Below, piece by piece: positions 1 to 9,235 of a stretch of DNA of 64,000 bases. The notes under the pieces are model-generated. The model was not told the DNA's origin. It ran no database searches and worked only from the letters and a program-made list of their open reading frames with translations. Position 1 is the first letter of the stretch. The number at the start of each line of letters is the position of its first letter. The stretch lies in assembly GCF_015074785.1 (NCBI RefSeq), contig NZ_CP042464.1, forward strand, positions 2,539,001 to 2,603,000, read 5' to 3'. A program made the position numbers and the translations under genes. Source of the stretch: Segatella copri (lineage in GTDB: Bacteria > Bacteroidota > Bacteroidia > Bacteroidales > Bacteroidaceae).

Positions 1-603
1 CGGATTACCGCCGAAAGAATCCTCACGATACCATACATGGGTATTACCACGGCGGAAACGCATGTGGCGAACGATGACATCATGGGTATCAACCTGGAAA
101 GATTCACCCGAAACCATTACGCCCTCACCTGGAGCTGTCTGTCCGGCAATGGTGATATAAGGAGCACGGACGATGATTGGAGTCTTCAACACAATATTTC
201 CCGATACATTGAAGACGATGATGCGGGCACCACCCTGTTCGCAAGCCCAACGGAAAGAACCAGGACCAGCATCATTGAGATTGGTCACAGTCAGCACCTT
301 GCCGCCACGGCCACCGAAGGTAAACATACCGCCACCCTCAGCACCAGGGAATGCAGGAATCTTAGCCTGGCGCAAATCGTATGGACGGGAAGCCCATGGC
401 ACATAAGGACGTCCTGCCATTGCCTCTTGTTTTACAATAGGGAAAGCCACAGCCCAAGCAGAATCAGAATGGGCAGTCCATGCAGCTTGCATAGAATCAA
501 TCTTCGCCTGAGCCTCCTTTGTGATAGTAGGATACTGAGCGAAAGTTGCTGCTGGCAAGATAGTCAATGCCATCGCAGCGAAAATCTTCTTACTTCTTTG
601 CAT
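1..603 (-). CDS. Pectate lyase family 1 protein, N-terminal part (runs off left edge)
   Basis: Only the first 201 residues are in the window; the gene continues beyond base 1. Translation from the ATG at 603 gives a signal peptide ending near ...TFAQ, so the product is exported. From about residue 88 it shows FPGAEGGGMFTFGGRGG, then LNDAGPGSFR and ITIAGQTAPGEGV, which are hallmarks of Bacteroidetes PL1-type pectate lyases (parallel beta-helix, beta-elimination of polygalacturonate). The inferred role is cutting homogalacturonan in the periplasm or at the surface. It is transcribed divergently from the two lyases to the right, and a CGTC-type promoter element lies 33 bases before the start. 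The catalytic Arg and C-terminus are outside the window, so activity cannot be judged. Confidence 0.85.
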   Translation of the reverse strand, partial: MQRSKKIFAAMALTILPAATFAQYPTITKEAQAKIDSMQAAWTAHSDSAWAVAFPIVKQEAMAGRPYVPWASRPYDLRQAKIPAFPGAEGGGMFTFGGRGGKVLTVTNLNDAGPGSFRWACEQGGARIIVFNVSGNIVLKTPIIVRAPYITIAGQTAPGEGVMVSGESFQVDTHDVIVRHMRFRRGNTHVWYREDSFGGNP

Positions 604-636
604 TGTTTTAATATTGTTTGTTCATTATATCTTAAA

Positions 637-658
637 GACGCCTTTCCCTTTCTTTTGT
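637..658 (-). promoter_or_regulatory. ECF-type promoter element for the left pectate lyase
   Basis: Read on the minus strand: GGACA (ACA at 658-656), 15 bases, then CGTC (640-637) followed by TTTAAG. It has the same layout as eight other sites in the window. It lies 33 bases before the ATG at 603 and 40 bases from the divergent plus-strand copy. Confidence 0.6.
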
Positions 659-698
659 CCTCAATGAACATGCGCATTTTTTTCGGGAACAGGTGGCG

Positions 699-720
699 AC
701 ATTTCATCCGCAGGAACGTC
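699..720 (+). promoter_or_regulatory. ECF-type promoter element for the 800-6249 lyase operon
   Basis: Plus strand: ACA at 699-701 (context GCGACA), exactly 15 bases, CGTC at 717-720 followed by TTATAA. This is the only plus-strand member of the nine-site family and it precedes the only plus-strand CAZyme operon. The start codon follows after 79 bases. Confidence 0.6.
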
Positions 721-799
721 TTATAACTATAATAGGTAAACGAAAGTTACTTATCTATTATTTTATTGAAACATAAAACAGAAAACATAAAATTGAAAA

Positions 800-3388
800 A
801 TGATGAACAGAAGATGTTTTCCTTTAGTTGCCGCTTCGCTGATGGCGCTTTCAAGCCAGGCGCAGCAGGTTGACTTCAACATAGCCAGCAGAAAGGCTGC
901 TGAAGTTACTGCCCTCAATTTCACTCCTGTTGGTGTGAAGCAGGGCAATACATACCAGTTTGCTCTGGGTGGACTGGAGATTACGCTCGACGCACCCGTA
1001 AAAGACCAGATTATCAAATCCAACTGGTTTAAGCAGGGCATACAGTTGGGCGACCGACTCACCAGCGATGGTATCGTAGTATATCCGTCAAAAGGCAATA
1101 ATGCCCAGCTCCGCATCACCATCCGAGGTCTGAAACCAGGTCATCACTCTCTCCTTGCCTATCACAACATCGTAGACGGACTTACCGGCAATATTCCTTC
1201 TATCCAGGTTTCCAGAGAGAAAGAACAGATAACTACCGTTAAGAAAGGCAAGAAGCGTATCCAGCAGAAGAGCATGATGCAGGAGATTCTTGCACAGGAC
1301 ATCAAGCAGACCGTAAGAGAGATGAAGGCATCGCAGAGCGGCCAGTCGTACATTGAATTTGATGTAACCGACGACCAGCCTGTAGTTATCCACTATCAGC
1401 TGCAAGGTGTGGATAACGCAAACAACACGCTCACCATCAATGGTTTGGTATTCGACAAAGCCAACCCGAAAGCCACCGCTCTCAACCCTTACCCTGCCGA
1501 TGATGATCTTCATGTCAACGCAGAAGGAGGCAAGGTTGTTCTTCGCTGGCAAACCGGCGAAGGTGCCAAGCAACACCTTATTTATATAGGACAGCGCGCC
1601 AACCAGTTAAAGAAGGTTGCCACCACAAATAATGCTTCTTACGAAGCCACCGGTCTCAGCAGCGCCAACGATTATTACTGGCGTGTAGACGAGGTAGATG
1701 CCAACGGCAAGGTTTCAGAGGGCGAAGTATGGAACTTCCGTCCACGCCGTCTTGCCTTCCCAGGTGCCGAGGGATATGGAAGATTTGCCATCGGCGGTCG
1801 TGGCGGTTCGGTTTATCACGTTACCTCTTTAGAAGATAACCCTGAGAATCCGCAGCCGGGCTCTCTCCGATACGGAATTACCAAGGTTAAGGGACCTCGC
1901 ACCATCGTCTTCGATGTTGCCGGCATCATCGACCTGAAAGACCGTCTGGTTTGTTCCGACCCATTCATCACGGTAGCCGGACAGACTGCACCCGGCAAGG
2001 GAATCCTTCTCCGTGAGCATCCTTTCGGTTTCGGATCAGAAGGCATCTTCCGCTTCATCCGTCTCCGACTGGGAAAATATCTCGATAAAAACGGCAAGAC
2101 CATTACCCTCGACGGACTGGGCGCTGCAGGCTGCGACAATACCATCATCGACCACTGTTCGGTAGGCTGGACCATCGACGAGGCTTTCTCCAGCCGCAAC
2201 GGCAAGAACATCTCTTTCCAGCACAACCTCATCTCAGAAGCACTCAACCAGGCTGGTCATCAGAATTATGTCAACGCCAAGCATGGTTATGCTGCAACCA
2301 TCGGTGGTAATGTAGGCTCATTCCACCACAACCTGCTTGCCAACAACGAAGGAAGAAACTGGAGTATGGGTGGCGGACTGGACGGAGCCGGATATTATGC
2401 CGGAAAGCTCGACCTCTTTAATAATGTAGTATACAACTGGGGCAACCGCGCCTGTGATGGAGGAGCCCACGAGGTAAACTTCGTAGGCAACTATTACAAG
2501 ATGGGACCAGCCACCAGCATGAAATATATCCTCAATGCCCAGTTGGAAGGTACCGGTCAGGGAAGTCAGGCTTACTACATGCACGATAATATCCGCCAGA
2601 ACTATGTGGGCGATATGAAACAGAATGCAGGAGCTGTGGCAGGAAAGCATGGAGAACTGGTCAGCGACAAGGAAGGCGAAACCTACAAATATACAACTTC
2701 TCACGGACAGGTAGTCAACTGGAAGGTATTTACCGACAAACCATTCTTCCCATCCTATGCCAAGGTAGAAAGTGCCCGCGCTGCCTTCAAGAACGTATTG
2801 AGCGATGTGGGAGCCAACCAGCCTTGCATCGACCAGCACGACCAGCGCATGGTAGAAGAAACCTTGAACGGAACCTATAAATATGTTGGTTCCAAGACTG
2901 GCAAGAAGGGACTGATAGATGATAACCTGGATGCCGGCAACGATGCCTGGAAGGAGTTTGAAGCACTCACCGACCGTCGCCCTGCCAACTGGGATACCGA
3001 CCAGGATGGAATGCCAGACTGGTGGGAGAAGCTGGCTGGTACCAACCCGTCAGCAGCCGACAACAACGAGTTGACCGATGGCGAATATACCCAGTTGGAG
3101 CGTTATCTCAACTGGCTTGCAGAACCACATTTCATCACCTCAGCAGGCAATAAGCTGACTATCGACCTGAAGCAGTATTTCGCCGGTTACAACCAGCAGC
3201 CAGTCTTCACTCTGGAGAACAGCATCCAGCCACAGGAAGGCAAGATGAAACTCAATAAGAAGGGAATCCTCACCATCAGCCTCAACAAAAAGGCTGCCGA
3301 CTGCCTCATCGACATCAAGGTGAAGGCAACCGACAAAGACCAGGTGGCATCCCTGCAACGTACTTTCCACATCGCTATTACCCAATAG
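800..3388 (+). CDS. Multidomain pectate-lyase-like protein (PL1 family)
   Basis: This 862-residue secreted protein has a signal peptide ending near SSQAQ (about residue 22). An N-terminal beta-rich, possibly carbohydrate-binding region (about 25-225) is followed by a fibronectin-III-like module (about 232-317, with YYWRVDEVD). A PL1-type beta-helix starts at FPGAEGYGRFAIGGRGG near 320. Family features seen are AGQTAPGKGI, RFIRLRLG (likely catalytic Arg region) and DNTIIDHCSVGWTIDEAFSSR. A calcium-binding-type DTDQDGMPDWWE lies near 733. The inferred role is cleavage of pectic homogalacturonan. It has the same architecture as the next gene, 95 bases downstream, so the pair is an operon and probably an old tandem duplication. 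An ATG at 803 is an equally possible start. The exact pectin substrate cannot be told from sequence. Confidence 0.85.
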   Translation: MMNRRCFPLVAASLMALSSQAQQVDFNIASRKAAEVTALNFTPVGVKQGNTYQFALGGLEITLDAPVKDQIIKSNWFKQGIQLGDRLTSDGIVVYPSKGNNAQLRITIRGLKPGHHSLLAYHNIVDGLTGNIPSIQVSREKEQITTVKKGKKRIQQKSMMQEILAQDIKQTVREMKASQSGQSYIEFDVTDDQPVVIHYQLQGVDNANNTLTINGLVFDKANPKATALNPYPADDDLHVNAEGGKVVLRWQTGEGAKQHLIYIGQRANQLKKVATTNNASYEATGLSSANDYYWRVDEVDANGKVSEGEVWNFRPRRLAFPGAEGYGRFAIGGRGGSVYHVTSLEDNPENPQPGSLRYGITKVKGPRTIVFDVAGIIDLKDRLVCSDPFITVAGQTAPGKGILLREHPFGFGSEGIFRFIRLRLGKYLDKNGKTITLDGLGAAGCDNTIIDHCSVGWTIDEAFSSRNGKNISFQHNLISEALNQAGHQNYVNAKHGYAATIGGNVGSFHHNLLANNEGRNWSMGGGLDGAGYYAGKLDLFNNVVYNWGNRACDGGAHEVNFVGNYYKMGPATSMKYILNAQLEGTGQGSQAYYMHDNIRQNYVGDMKQNAGAVAGKHGELVSDKEGETYKYTTSHGQVVNWKVFTDKPFFPSYAKVESARAAFKNVLSDVGANQPCIDQHDQRMVEETLNGTYKYVGSKTGKKGLIDDNLDAGNDAWKEFEALTDRRPANWDTDQDGMPDWWEKLAGTNPSAADNNELTDGEYTQLERYLNWLAEPHFITSAGNKLTIDLKQYFAGYNQQPVFTLENSIQPQEGKMKLNKKGILTISLNKKAADCLIDIKVKATDKDQVASLQRTFHIAITQ

Positions 3389-3483
3389 CGATGTGGAAAC
3401 ACAAAAGATGAAACACCAAACAATATCTAATCCCAAAGAATCAATAAAAACAAAATAAACAACTTTCAAACTTAAGGTAAAAC

Positions 3484-6249
3484 ATGAAAAGACAAGTATT
3501 ATTCTCGATGGCTTTAGTCTCAGCACTGACAGCATCGGCACAGAGAATCGACTTCAATCTGGCAGGTCGTTCCGAGTCACAGGTCAATGAACCCGAGTAC
3601 ACAGCATGGGCAGTAAACACCTGCGAAACAGAATCGAAGGAAGTAGAAGATGCTGACGGAAATCCTATCACCATCACGCTGGCTAATGATGCCTCTTATG
3701 CAGGCAGAAGACTGAAATCATGCTGGTTCAAGAACGGACTCAGCAGTTCCAAGCTCATCGCCGACGGCTTTGCCATCTATGGTTACGAAGACGGTAACAC
3801 CCCACAGATAACCGAAGGTGCCGTCCGCCTCAACATCACCCTCAAAGGACTGAGCACCGGCAAGCACTCGCTGATGGCTTACCATAACAACAACGATAGT
3901 TTCAATGCACCGAAGCTCGATGTATACGTCAACGGCACCAGACAGCAGGAAGGCATCGCACAGACCAACAGAGCCCTGACTCCATCAGCCTGCGGCATGT
4001 CGTACGTAACTTTTGTAGCTGAAGAGGGAAAGGATGTCGTCATCTCTTACGTTACCACACCGAGTGCCAGCGATGACAAGAGCGGCAATTATACCACCTC
4101 GCTCACCATCAACGCCCTCATCTTCGACCGTCCGAATCCACAGACAGCAGCTACAGATCCTTATCCGGAGAACAGAGATTATCATGCCGATGCCGATAAC
4201 GGATCGCTCACCATCTTCTGGACTTCAGCCGAAAAAGCCGTCAAGCACCATGTCCTGATAGGTACAGATGCCAACAGTCTTACAGAAGTAGCTACAACTA
4301 CCGAGGCAAAATATACGTTCAACCAGACATCCAACCTCAACACCTATTACTGGCGAATCGACGAGGAAGATGCTGCCGGCATGGTATACGAAGGTGATGT
4401 ATGGACCTTCCGTCCACGTCATCTAGCCTTCCCTGGTGCAGAAGGATATGGTAAGTATGCTACGGGCGGCAGAGGCGGAAGCGTTTATCACGTAACCACA
4501 CTCGAAGATAATGGCGATGATGAGAATCCGATAGAGGGTTCCTTCCGTTACGGTATCAAGAAAGCTACCGGACCGCGCACCATCGTCTTTGATGTGGCGG
4601 GCGTCATTGACCTGAAAAAACGACTCACCTGCAGCGACGAATACGTTACTATCGCCGGACAGACGGCTCCAGGCAACGGCATCATGCTGCGCGGCTGTCC
4701 TTTCGGTATGGCAAGCGAAGGCATCACCCGTTTCCTCCGCATGCGTCTGGGACATAAGGAGACCAACGGAGGAACTATCAGCGATGAAGATAAAGTGAAC
4801 GGACTCGACGGTATGGGAATGGCAGGCAACGACAATGCCATCATGGACCATTGCTCTATCTCCTGGACCATCGATGAGGCATTCTCAAGCCGCAACGCCA
4901 AGAGTCTTACTCTTCAGCGCACCCTGATTTCCGAAGCGCTCAATGTGGCAGGTCATCCTAACTATAGTGCGGGTACAGCCCACGGATATGCAGCAACCAT
5001 CGGCGGCGGCGAAATGTCGGCAACACTCAAGGTAGGTTCTTATCACCACAACCTGCTGGCTCATTGCGAAGGAAGAAACTGGAGTTTGAGCGGCGGACTG
5101 GATGGCGTAGGAGCTTACGATGGTCATCACGATGTATTTAATAATGTGGTTTACAACTGGGGTGGCCGTGCTACGGATGGTGGCAGCCACGAGGTGAATT
5201 TCGTGAACAACTATTATAAGATGGGACCAGCTACCACCCAGAAGAAACTGTTCCGCCTTCAGCTTGAAGGCACTGGAAGCGGTACACAGAGTGCATACGT
5301 TCATGGCAATATCCGTCAGGCTGCAGGCAATGGAGCCCTGACAGAAGATAAACTCAAAGATACCTATGTTGTCGAAACATCAAATGGTCAGGTAGTAAAC
5401 TGGGAGCCATTCGTTTCGAAACCATTCTTCGAGTCTCTGGCAGCTATCGAGAGTGCCAAGGCAGCCTATAAGAACGTGCTCTGCGATGTGGGAGCCAACC
5501 AGCCTTTCCTAGATAATCACGATACCCGAATGGTGAACGAGACGTTAGCCGGAACTACCACGGCAGTAGGCAGTCAGAGTGGCAAGAAGGGACTTATCGA
5601 CAGCGAAGAAGATAAGGGATGCGAAGGTTTCAAGGGCTTGAACATCACAGAGGCCAAGCGCGAAGCCAACTGGGATACCGACCAAGACGGAATGCCAGAC
5701 TGGTGGGAGGAAGTAAAAGGCGTAAGCGACGGAAATGCCGATGAAAACGCAGATGGCTACACCAATCTCGAAGAATATCTCAACTGGCTTGCCGAGCCTC
5801 ACTTCACTCTCAAACAGGGAGAAAGCGTAACCATCGACATGAAGAAATACTTTGCCGGCTACACCAACAATCCTCAGTTTGAATGCGAGGCAAAGGGTGA
5901 TGCGATGAGCAAGATGAGTCATGATACGGGTGCCAACGAGGGTGAATATATTTTCACCGCCAACGAAGATTGTGGAAAGGCGCTCGTAGATTATACTGTC
6001 AAGGTAAGCGATGATGACAACATCAGTACCTATACCCGCACCTTCCATTTCTATCTGACAGATGGTTCTGCAACAGGCATTCAAAACATTCAGACCTCAA
6101 TCGCAGCCGATAGCTACGAGGTATACAATGCTGCAGGTATCAAGGTGAGAAAAGGCAAGAATCTCGATTCTCTCCCATCAGGTGTTTATATCATCAAGGC
6201 ATTGAAGGATGGCAAGGTAATCAGTTCGAAGAAAACTTGCATACAATAA
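3484..6249 (+). CDS. Multidomain pectate-lyase-like protein with type IX secretion tail
   Basis: This 921-residue paralogue of the preceding gene has a signal peptide (about 1-19, ...ASAQ), an N-terminal beta region, a FnIII-like module (YYWRIDEED near 295) and a PL1 beta-helix from FPGAEGYGKYATGGRGG near 317. It keeps DNAIMDHCSISWTIDEAFSSR and DTDQDGMPDWWE near 733. Unlike its neighbour it ends in an extra segment (about 860-921: YEVYNAAGIKVRKG...GVYIIKALKDGKVISSKK). That is typical of a type IX secretion (Por) C-terminal sorting domain, so it is probably surface-attached or released. No separate promoter element is visible in the 95-base gap, so I infer co-transcription. The hairpin at 6314-6340 ends the unit. 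Confidence 0.85.
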   Translation: MKRQVLFSMALVSALTASAQRIDFNLAGRSESQVNEPEYTAWAVNTCETESKEVEDADGNPITITLANDASYAGRRLKSCWFKNGLSSSKLIADGFAIYGYEDGNTPQITEGAVRLNITLKGLSTGKHSLMAYHNNNDSFNAPKLDVYVNGTRQQEGIAQTNRALTPSACGMSYVTFVAEEGKDVVISYVTTPSASDDKSGNYTTSLTINALIFDRPNPQTAATDPYPENRDYHADADNGSLTIFWTSAEKAVKHHVLIGTDANSLTEVATTTEAKYTFNQTSNLNTYYWRIDEEDAAGMVYEGDVWTFRPRHLAFPGAEGYGKYATGGRGGSVYHVTTLEDNGDDENPIEGSFRYGIKKATGPRTIVFDVAGVIDLKKRLTCSDEYVTIAGQTAPGNGIMLRGCPFGMASEGITRFLRMRLGHKETNGGTISDEDKVNGLDGMGMAGNDNAIMDHCSISWTIDEAFSSRNAKSLTLQRTLISEALNVAGHPNYSAGTAHGYAATIGGGEMSATLKVGSYHHNLLAHCEGRNWSLSGGLDGVGAYDGHHDVFNNVVYNWGGRATDGGSHEVNFVNNYYKMGPATTQKKLFRLQLEGTGSGTQSAYVHGNIRQAAGNGALTEDKLKDTYVVETSNGQVVNWEPFVSKPFFESLAAIESAKAAYKNVLCDVGANQPFLDNHDTRMVNETLAGTTTAVGSQSGKKGLIDSEEDKGCEGFKGLNITEAKREANWDTDQDGMPDWWEEVKGVSDGNADENADGYTNLEEYLNWLAEPHFTLKQGESVTIDMKKYFAGYTNNPQFECEAKGDAMSKMSHDTGANEGEYIFTANEDCGKALVDYTVKVSDDDNISTYTRTFHFYLTDGSATGIQNIQTSIAADSYEVYNAAGIKVRKGKNLDSLPSGVYIIKALKDGKVISSKKTCIQ

Positions 6250-6305
6250 GGCAATCTGCACCTTAGAAAGTGCATTTTTCATATAACTCAGCATCCTGAG
6301 AGATG

Positions 6306-6345
6306 CAAAAAAAGGAGCGCAACCATTAGTGATGCGCTCCCTTTT
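6306..6345. terminator. Bidirectional rho-independent terminator
   Basis: The stem GGAGCGCA (6314-6321) pairs with TGCGCTCC (6333-6340). It is preceded by an A run and followed by CTTTT, so it can work from either side. It closes the lyase operon. Confidence 0.8.
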
Positions 6346-6390
6346 ATGATCGTTTCTTTTATCTTAAAATTCTAACCGAATCACGTCAGA

Positions 6391-6515
6391 TTACTTCTGA
6401 ACGAACTTCTTGCCATTCTCGATAACGAGACCCTTATAAGAAGCATTCACCTGCTGGCCAGCCATATTATAGCGAACAGACTTCTTGGCAGAAGTTGAGG
6501 ACAAGCCCGCTAGGC
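6391..6515 (-). pseudogene. Orphan C-terminal secretion-domain remnant
   Basis: Reading the minus strand up to the stop at 6391 gives ...SAKKSVRYNMAGQQVN followed by ASYKGLVIENGKKFVQK. This is the usual end of Prevotella secreted proteins carrying a type IX-like C-terminal sorting domain. Further upstream the frame runs straight into the palindromic repeat block (GGCGGATTTGCAATCCGCC and following), and no catalytic domain or start precedes it. I read it as the surviving tail of a deleted exported-protein gene, probably lost by recombination at the repeats. A very short functional ORF is unlikely. Confidence 0.5.
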
Positions 6516-6705
6516 GTTCCGGCGGATTTGCAATCCGCCTCAAGCGAAAATGCAAATATAGTTTGGAGATATGAAAAGCCTACGGCTGGGGATTACAAAT
6601 CCCCAATAAAGAGGTCGAGCCTTTTTTGTCTGCGGATTGCAAATCCGCAGGAACGCCTAGCGGACTCGCGTTACTTATTACGCCTAACGGACTTGCGAGC
6701 CTGTA
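6516..6705. repeat. REP-like palindromes and CGCCTAACGG-type dispersed repeat
   Basis: Three palindromes of one type (GGATT..AATCC core) lie at 6521-6539, 6588-6604 and 6631-6649. They are followed by GAACGCCTAGCGGA and, at 6680-6697, ACGCCTAACGGACTTGCG. The last block recurs exactly at 36870-36887, and ATCCGCAGGAACGCCTA recurs at 36842-36858. No gene is visible here; the whole 6250-7010 interval is non-coding apart from the remnant at 6391. Confidence 0.65.
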
Positions 6706-6784
6706 TTATGGACTTACGGCACACCCTCTCTTCTTGTTGCTGGAAAAGATAGGATATGTTGGCGAGATTGTTAGTATCTCCGGT

Positions 6785-6870
6785 CGCACAACAGCTGTTG
6801 TGCGCTTGCATAACAGCTGATATGCGCATGCACAACAGGTGATGTGCATGTGCATTTCACCTGTTGTGCG
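6785..6870. repeat. Array of four divergent palindromes at 22-bp pitch
   Basis: The palindromes are centred at 6794.5 (CGCACAACAGCTGTTGTGCG, perfect), 6816.5 (GCATAACAGCTGATATGC), 6838.5 (TGCACAACAGGTGATGTGCA) and 6860.5 (TGCATTTCACCTGTTGTGCG). The centres are exactly 22 bp apart although the units differ. A 13-bp perfect inverted repeat (6830-6842 with 6857-6869) spans units 3 and 4. Confidence 0.65.
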
Positions 6871-6927
6871 CCAACTATTATCCAGACTTAGACACACCCT
6901 CCTACAGAAAATATCAGAGATAGAAAA

Positions 6928-6961
6928 CGGGGTGCATTCTCTATCAAGAGAACACACCCCG
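6928..6961 (-). terminator. Terminator of the SusC/SusD operon at 7-14 kb
   Basis: On the minus strand GCGGGGTG..TTCTCT pairs with AGAGAA..CACCCCG and is followed by TTTTCT. It lies about 50 bases after the SusD-like stop codon. Confidence 0.75.
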
Positions 6962-7010
6962 CAACCTTAATATATTATGTTATGACAATATCGTCATTTC
7001 TCTCTTGCCA

Positions 7011-9200
7011 TTACTCAGCCAATGGGTCGAAGGTACCATTGGCACCACCATTGTTGTAATCACCCCAACCGATGGTCTGCTTCAAATTCTTGTTGGCATT
7101 AGATGCACCAGAAGTGAAGCCTAAGAAGTAATACTTAGGACGGAAGTTCATGTAGAGGTAATTCTTGTTAGAATCGTAACCATCACCCTTCTGTACCTTC
7201 TTTACCAAGTTGTCCTTATACCATGTAGACAAGTTCTCGAGCTGAGTATTCAAATCATCCTCACGGAGATCAACACCCTTAGGACGCTCAGTACCAGCTT
7301 TCAACAATGGGTCAGAATTGAAAGTTGTACCACCTACGCCATACTTATCAGCAACACGATACTGGATATTTTCACGACGCTGACCGTTCAAAGCCTTGAA
7401 GCCAAGCCATGTACAGGTATTGCCACCCCAACCAGTCAAAGTCCATGTAGAAGGAGCACCCTCTACCTTGCCAGTACCACCATCGAAGAGCATCCAACGG
7501 CGGAGGTCATCGAAACGCTTACCCTCGTAAGCAAACTCAATCTGGCGCTCATAGAGAATCTGAGAGATACAGGTAGCCTGATCATTGTAAGCTGCAGGTG
7601 TGATACCATCATCCTCAGAATTAGCAGCTGAATAACCAGCACGCTCACGAATCTGCTTAACATATCCTACAGCCTCATCCAGATGGCCAGCACCTGCTGC
7701 AACCTCAGCAAGGTTCAGGAGAACCTCAGCATAACGGAGTTCAATCAACGGAGCAGCAGAATCGAATGGAGCAGCCCCCTTGGTATCAAGGGCTACGTAC
7801 TTATAAAGAGGAGTAGAATTAACATCCAAATCATCACTCTTCTTGCGTACATATACACCCTGACGACTCTTCAACAGGTTGTCTGCACCATAAGATTCAC
7901 CACTCTCAGGGTTGCCGGCATCATTCATGCTGGTATACCATACATAGTTCCAAAGTACGTAGTTGGCACCATCCGAAGGGTTGTTCGCATCGCGCTCTGA
8001 CGCATTACCATCGTAAGCCCAACGGAAACCTGGGAAAGCGAAGGTACGGTAGAAACGCTTGTCACGATTCAGGAATGGAGTCACGTTATCCAAAGTCTTC
8101 TCTGAACGTGCCAACTTGGTATAAGTATCGCAACTCTCAGGAAGCTTACCGTCTGACATCGGGAACATATTAATCAGCATCAGAGAAGCATTCTTACCGC
8201 TACCACCTGTATTAGCCGGACGAATCTGACGCTCCCAGTTGTTGTTCTTCTGATTATCGAGACCATCACCTGTTACATTATTATATAAGGTAACGAACAC
8301 AGCCTCAGGATTATTACCACCATCGGTAAACATCTTGGCAAAGGCAGAACCATTCACATTGTCATTGGCAGTATACAGGTGATAACCACACTTGTTGATA
8401 CGCTCCAAATCGGACTTCATGGTTTCATAAGCAGTCTTCCAACGGTTTTCATCGTTTGCACGGTTGAAGAGTGGGCTACACCACAAAAGCATCAAACGAC
8501 CCTTCAATGCCAACGCAGTACCAGTAGTTACACGGCCTTTCTCCGACCATCCCGAGCCATTCTCTGTCTTGGCAGCCAACATATCAGCAGCCTTGTTCAA
8601 ATCATCGAGAATAAACTCGTAAGTTTCCTTAGACGTAGCACGAGGAGTAACAGAACTTTCTACAGGATCCTGTGTTTCCTTAACCAGAGGCACACCGCCA
8701 TACCACTTGAACAAGTTGTAATAGCACCATGCACGGAAGAAATATACCTGACCGAGCAATTCATTCTTCTGTTCCTCAGAAAGAGTGCTGCCGCTGATAC
8801 CCTGGATAACATCATTGACATTACGGATTCTACCATATACAGATGCCTGGATATTGGCCTGGTCGCCCATGAAGAAATCAGGAACCGAATTTGTGGTACT
8901 GGTAGAGCTCAGCTCAACCTGTGGGTCTACAAAAGAACTGAGACCACTGTATTCCTCAGTAGACTTACCAGCCTCATCCGCATTACCCATAGAAGGATAC
9001 TTCCAGGTCAAATCGTTGGTTGTTGGCAAACACCAACTGTAAATATCGTTTACACGACCATCACATCCTTCATAATAGTTGTAGACGTCTTTATTTACAT
9101 TGTCATAGTTCTTCTTTTCCTCCAGGAAGCTGTCACTACAAGAGCTGAAAGCCAAGGCTGAAACCAAACCAAGACTGAATAATTTTATTGTCGTTTTCAT
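7011..9200 (-). CDS. SusD/RagB-like glycan-binding outer-membrane lipoprotein
   Basis: The 729-residue product starts MKTTIKLF. I chose the ATG at 9200 because it gives a proper lipoprotein signal with lipobox FSSC (Cys about 21); longer in-frame starts have no signal. The SusD-type helical, TPR-like fold is indicated by YGRIRNVNDVIQGI, QVYFFRAWCYYNLFKWYGGVPLV and the late motif EVLLNLAEVAA...QIRERAGY and ERQIEFAYEGKRFDDLRRW. It would sit on the cell surface as the lid of the SusC transporter encoded 35 bases upstream and bind pectic oligosaccharides. It is longer than most SusD proteins (about 500-600 residues), consistent with inserted loops. Confidence 0.92.
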   Translation of the reverse strand: MKTTIKLFSLGLVSALAFSSCSDSFLEEKKNYDNVNKDVYNYYEGCDGRVNDIYSWCLPTTNDLTWKYPSMGNADEAGKSTEEYSGLSSFVDPQVELSSTSTTNSVPDFFMGDQANIQASVYGRIRNVNDVIQGISGSTLSEEQKNELLGQVYFFRAWCYYNLFKWYGGVPLVKETQDPVESSVTPRATSKETYEFILDDLNKAADMLAAKTENGSGWSEKGRVTTGTALALKGRLMLLWCSPLFNRANDENRWKTAYETMKSDLERINKCGYHLYTANDNVNGSAFAKMFTDGGNNPEAVFVTLYNNVTGDGLDNQKNNNWERQIRPANTGGSGKNASLMLINMFPMSDGKLPESCDTYTKLARSEKTLDNVTPFLNRDKRFYRTFAFPGFRWAYDGNASERDANNPSDGANYVLWNYVWYTSMNDAGNPESGESYGADNLLKSRQGVYVRKKSDDLDVNSTPLYKYVALDTKGAAPFDSAAPLIELRYAEVLLNLAEVAAGAGHLDEAVGYVKQIRERAGYSAANSEDDGITPAAYNDQATCISQILYERQIEFAYEGKRFDDLRRWMLFDGGTGKVEGAPSTWTLTGWGGNTCTWLGFKALNGQRRENIQYRVADKYGVGGTTFNSDPLLKAGTERPKGVDLREDDLNTQLENLSTWYKDNLVKKVQKGDGYDSNKNYLYMNFRPKYYFLGFTSGASNANKNLKQTIGWGDYNNGGANGTFDPLAE

Positions 9201-9235
9201 TGTTCTTTTCTTTTTAAAATTATATAAGTATCTCA

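Noticed and set aside
37-726. Plus-strand open frame of 229 codons
   Set aside because: It is antisense to the PL1 gene starting at 603, lacks family features, and runs across both divergent promoter elements.
6495-6820. Small open frames (60-85 codons) in the repeat block
   Set aside because: They read through palindromic repeats, contain translated repeat sequence and have no start context or homology features.
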